DNA of 64,000 nucleotides from Nostoc linckia FACHB-104 (GTDB lineage Bacteria; Cyanobacteriota; Cyanobacteriia; Cyanobacteriales; Nostocaceae): NCBI RefSeq assembly GCF_014696615.1, contig NZ_JACJQJ010000003.1, positions 62,001 to 126,000 of the forward strand, read 5' to 3'. Shown piece by piece: positions 62,401 to 64,000 of this stretch (position 1 is its first letter; each line of letters starts with the position of its first letter). The notes under the pieces were generated by a model. It saw only the letters and a program-made list of their open reading frames with translations, ran no database searches and was not told where the DNA came from. The position numbers and the translations under genes were made by a program.

Positions 62401-64000
62401 AAATAAGCGGTTGGTGGCTTATTTTGTACCTGATGGTGTATCTCCTGGTAATGCTGAGTTGCGAGATTATCTCAAACAGCAGTTACCTGATTACATGGTT
62501 CCGGCGGTGTTTGTTTCGCTGGAGGCTTTCCCGTTGACGGCTAATGGTAAGCTAGATCGGCGAATGTTACCTTTACCAGAAGTTAGCGCGGATTTAGCGG
62601 CTGGTTTTGTTGCGCCCCAAACTCAGGAACAAGAGTTATTAGCCAATATTTGGGCAGAAGTTTTGGGATTGTCTCAAGTCGGAATTTACGATAATTTCTT
62701 TGAGTTGGGTGGTGACTCGATTCGCAGTATTCAAATTTTGGCTAAGGCGAATCAAGTAGGTTTAGATTTGTCTCTCCAGCAGTTATTTCAACACCAAACT
62801 ATTGCCGAATTAGCTGATTTGCTCAGCAAGGAAGTGAGTTTTACTCTCACACCGCAGACATCACCTTTTAGTTTAATTACGGAAATAGACAAACAGAAGT
62901 TACCAGATGGGTTGGATGATGCTTATCCTCTGACAGCATTGCAAGCGGGGATGGTTTTTCACAGCGAATTGAGTGCAGATACTGCTGTTTATCATGATGT
63001 TTTCTCTTTCCATCTGCGAGCGAATCTGGATTTATCAGCTTTAGAGACTGCAATTAAACAAGTGATTTCTCGTCATGCTGTATTGCGTACTAGTTTAGAT
63101 TTGACTGGGTTTTCCCAGCCTTTGCAGTTGGTACATCAAATTGTTGATGTCCCTTTACAGGTGGATGATATTAGTGATTTAACACAGGCTGAACAACAAG
63201 CTGCTGTAGATGCTTGGATAGAAGCGGAAAAGTATCATAGTTTCGACTGGACAAAACCGCCTCTGTTGCGTTTTTATGTTCATCGTCGTAGTGCTGAAAC
63301 GTTTAATTTAAGTTTTAGTTTCCATCACGCTATTCTTGACGGTTGGAGTGTGGCATCTTTACTGACAGAATTGTGGCGGGAATATTTAAATTTAAATGCG
63401 ATTACAGACATAGTGACAGACGTGATGAATCGTGTCTCTACAAAGATTGCTTTCCGGGATTTTGTGGCGTTGGAACGTGCTGCTTTAGAATCAGAAACGA
63501 CAAGGCAATATTGGCTGGAACAACTTGCTGATGTCACTGTGACTAAATTACCACGCTGGCGGGAATCCTATCGACAAGAGAATCAAGCAGAAATAGGTAT
63601 TCAGGAAATTGCAATTACTGCTGAGTTGTCGGATGGATTGAAGAAATTGGCTGCTCAAGCTGGTGTTCCTGTGAAAAGTGTACTGTTGGCGGCTCATTTA
63701 CGGGTATTAAATTTACTGAGCAACCAAGCGGATGTTTTAACAGGATTAGTAGCTAACGGTCGACCAGAAGATGCAGACGGGGAAAGGATTCTGGGTCTAT
63801 TTTTGAATACTTTACCTTTGCGATCACATTTAGGGAGCGGTACTTGGTTAGAACTGATTCAGCAAACTTTCCAAGCTGAACAAGCAGCTTTACCCCATCG
63901 TCGTTATCCTTTAGCTGAAATACAACGTCTCTGTGGTGGACAGGCTTTATTGGAAACGGCTTTTAATTTCGTTCACTTCCACGTTTATCAAGGGGTTCTG
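59462..64000 (+). CDS. puwF: NRPS with TubC-type docking domain, C-A(Thr)-PCP-C..., truncated by window end
   Basis: Open to the window edge, at least 1513 residues; no stop. Start ATG 59462 overlaps the puwE stop by 4 nt. Residues 1-60 (FLSELGDLDIKLWVEAN... RLTPEIRASLSDRKIEI) look like a TubC-type N-terminal docking domain, suited to pairing with PuwE. C (70-510, HHIVADG), A (535-1040, [11 protein letters not shown] near 684), PCP (GGDS, Ser1086), then a second C from ~1150 (YPLTALQAGMVFHSE, HHAILDG near 1288). I read the code DFWNIGMVH, a Thr code. The GGDSI carrier and the divergent second C domain are like those following D- or dehydrated residues, which would fit Dhb in puwainaphycins; this is inference. 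A heptamer array lies in the A domain at 62188-62215. Confidence 0.87.
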   Translation, partial: MKPIAEFLSELGDLDIKLWVEANPSSSSDVKLRCNAPSGRLTPEIRASLSDRKIEIISFLQQVNSSVELEEITPVARNQNLPLSWSQQRLWFLYQMEGASATYNIPAAVQMTGVLNIPALEKALQEVIRRHEVLRTSFDKVNGHAVQVIHPQATLTLPVVDLQGCDTDKVKQLAILDAGKPFDLTQAPLMRVTLLKLSEQSHVLLMNMHHIVADGWSIGILIQEISTLYTAFLQGKPSPLPILPIQYADYAVWQRQWFQRETFNQKLNYWQKQLADAPPLLELPTDRPRPAIQTFRGSSRDFTLSLELTEQLNRLSQKFGVTLFMTLEAAFVTLLHRYSGQTDILVGSPIANRDRSEIASLIGFFVNTLVLRSHLAGNPSFADLLQQVKQVALDAYAHQDVPFEQVVDALQLQRDLSHTPLFQVMFALQNAPMGNLELPGLQLSQLSIAAITSKFDLTLSMTETSQGLVGNWEYKTDLFDAETITRMAGHFQNLLTAIVANPRQTVQELPLLSDAELKQLLGNGNPNTEYVVNQCLHQRFEEQVEKKPDAVAVTFADQHLTYAQLNERANQLAHYLQTLGVQPNVLVGICVERSLEMMVGILGILKAGGAYVPLDPDYPPERLAFMLDDSQVSVLLTQTKWLETLPVTVAKTICLDTDWEDIHSYSVENLQSGVLPENLAYVIYTSGSTGKPKGVLVNHCHVMRLFTATQGWFNFNASDIWTLFHSYAFDFSVWEMWGALLYGGRLVVVPFWVSRDPQVFYQLLCQEQVTVLNQTPSAFRQLIWAEEQEQHKDSQLCLRWVIFGGEALDPSSLLPWFERHGDATPQLVNMYGITETTVHVTFRPLTIADAQSRSSVIGVPIPDLQVYILDEHLQPVPVGVRGEMYVGGAGVTRGYLNRPELTKERFIHQVNTQHSTVNTLYKTGDLARYLLDGNIEYLGRIDDQVKIRGFRIELGEIEAKLATHPQVRQTVVLVQEDTPGNKRLVAYFVPDGVSPGNAELRDYLKQQLPDYMVPAVFVSLEAFPLTANGKLDRRMLPLPEVSADLAAGFVAPQTQEQELLANIWAEVLGLSQVGIYDNFFELGGDSIRSIQILAKANQVGLDLSLQQLFQHQTIAELADLLSKEVSFTLTPQTSPFSLITEIDKQKLPDGLDDAYPLTALQAGMVFHSELSADTAVYHDVFSFHLRANLDLSALETAIKQVISRHAVLRTSLDLTGFSQPLQLVHQIVDVPLQVDDISDLTQAEQQAAVDAWIEAEKYHSFDWTKPPLLRFYVHRRSAETFNLSFSFHHAILDGWSVASLLTELWREYLNLNAITDIVTDVMNRVSTKIAFRDFVALERAALESETTRQYWLEQLADVTVTKLPRWRESYRQENQAEIGIQEIAITAELSDGLKKLAAQAGVPVKSVLLAAHLRVLNLLSNQADVLTGLVANGRPEDADGERILGLFLNTLPLRSHLGSGTWLELIQQTFQAEQAALPHRRYPLAEIQRLCGGQALLETAFNFVHFHVYQGVL
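62188..62215 (+). repeat. in-frame AGTCAAC/ACTCAAC heptamers in the puwF A domain
   Basis: Four heptamers (AGTCAAC, ACTCAAC, ACTCAAC, AGTCAAC) plus ACTCT encode QVNTQHSTVNTL immediately before the A7 motif YKTGDLARY. Other A domains in the window have a short loop (for example HPFSNQPGTRL) there. Confidence 0.75.

Noticed and set aside
62935-64000. Epimerisation domain at the end of the last NRPS gene
   Set aside because: The motif is HHAILDGWS with condensation-type surroundings, not the HHLVVDGVSWR pattern of E domains; it is better read as a divergent C domain.

Overview
The window looks like chromosomal DNA of a filamentous, heterocystous-type cyanobacterium (Nostoc/Anabaena/Cylindrospermum relatives). 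The sequence signs are very frequent HIP1-type octamers (GCGATCGC), heptanucleotide tandem repeats (AGTCAAC, GGGGACT, CCCATTA types), MITE-like palindromic repeats, a fused modBC gene and a bacterial dynamin of the Nostoc type. All family calls are made by reading motifs; no database search was run.

Region 1 (1-7.7 kb) is ordinary housekeeping: PgeF, biotin ligase, an M23 murein peptidase, riboflavin synthase, a DUF151 bifunctional-nuclease-like protein, an aldo/keto reductase with two 4Fe-4S motifs and a Uma2 nuclease, separated by repeat-rich spacers. One repeat at 33-336 is a MITE interrupted by a second, 195-bp MITE-like element.

Region 2 (7.9-18.5 kb) is a molybdenum island: a secreted sulfite-oxidase-fold protein, an SLH/OprB porin, two different modA genes, fused modBC, and an XRE-HTH/periplasmic-binding-protein regulator. 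Two small unknown genes and an IS6-type transposase remnant lie among them. Inverted repeats built on ACCAA...TTGGT lie in front of the porin, both modA genes and the regulator, suggesting a local regulon.

Region 3 (19.2-64 kb) is a hybrid PKS/NRPS lipopeptide cluster whose architecture fits the puwainaphycin/minutissamide (puw) family. The minus strand carries a terminating NRPS (C-A-NMT-PCP-C-A-PCP-TE, read as N-Me-Asn then Pro) and a lectin-like/LamG/patatin protein. A small membrane protein and a dynamin-like GTPase sit in the middle. On the plus strand there is a close run of FAAL-ACP, cytochrome P450, fully reducing PKS with C-methyltransferase, second FAAL, free ACP, CylC-like diiron halogenase/oxygenase candidate, PKS-aminotransferase-monooxygenase-NRPS(Val) and an NRPS starting with a Thr module, which runs off the window.

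Inferred logic: either of two fatty-acid activating systems loads a fatty acyl chain. It is extended (with an alpha-methyl branch) by PuwB, then extended, beta-aminated and alpha-hydroxylated on PuwE, condensed with Val and Thr/Dhb, passed to modules beyond the window, and finished with N-Me-Asn-Pro and release by the PuwA thioesterase. The least familiar parts are the halogenase candidate and P450 (which tailor an unknown position), the patatin-lectin fusion, in-frame repeat insertions in the megasynthases, and the operator-like palindromes of the molybdate region.
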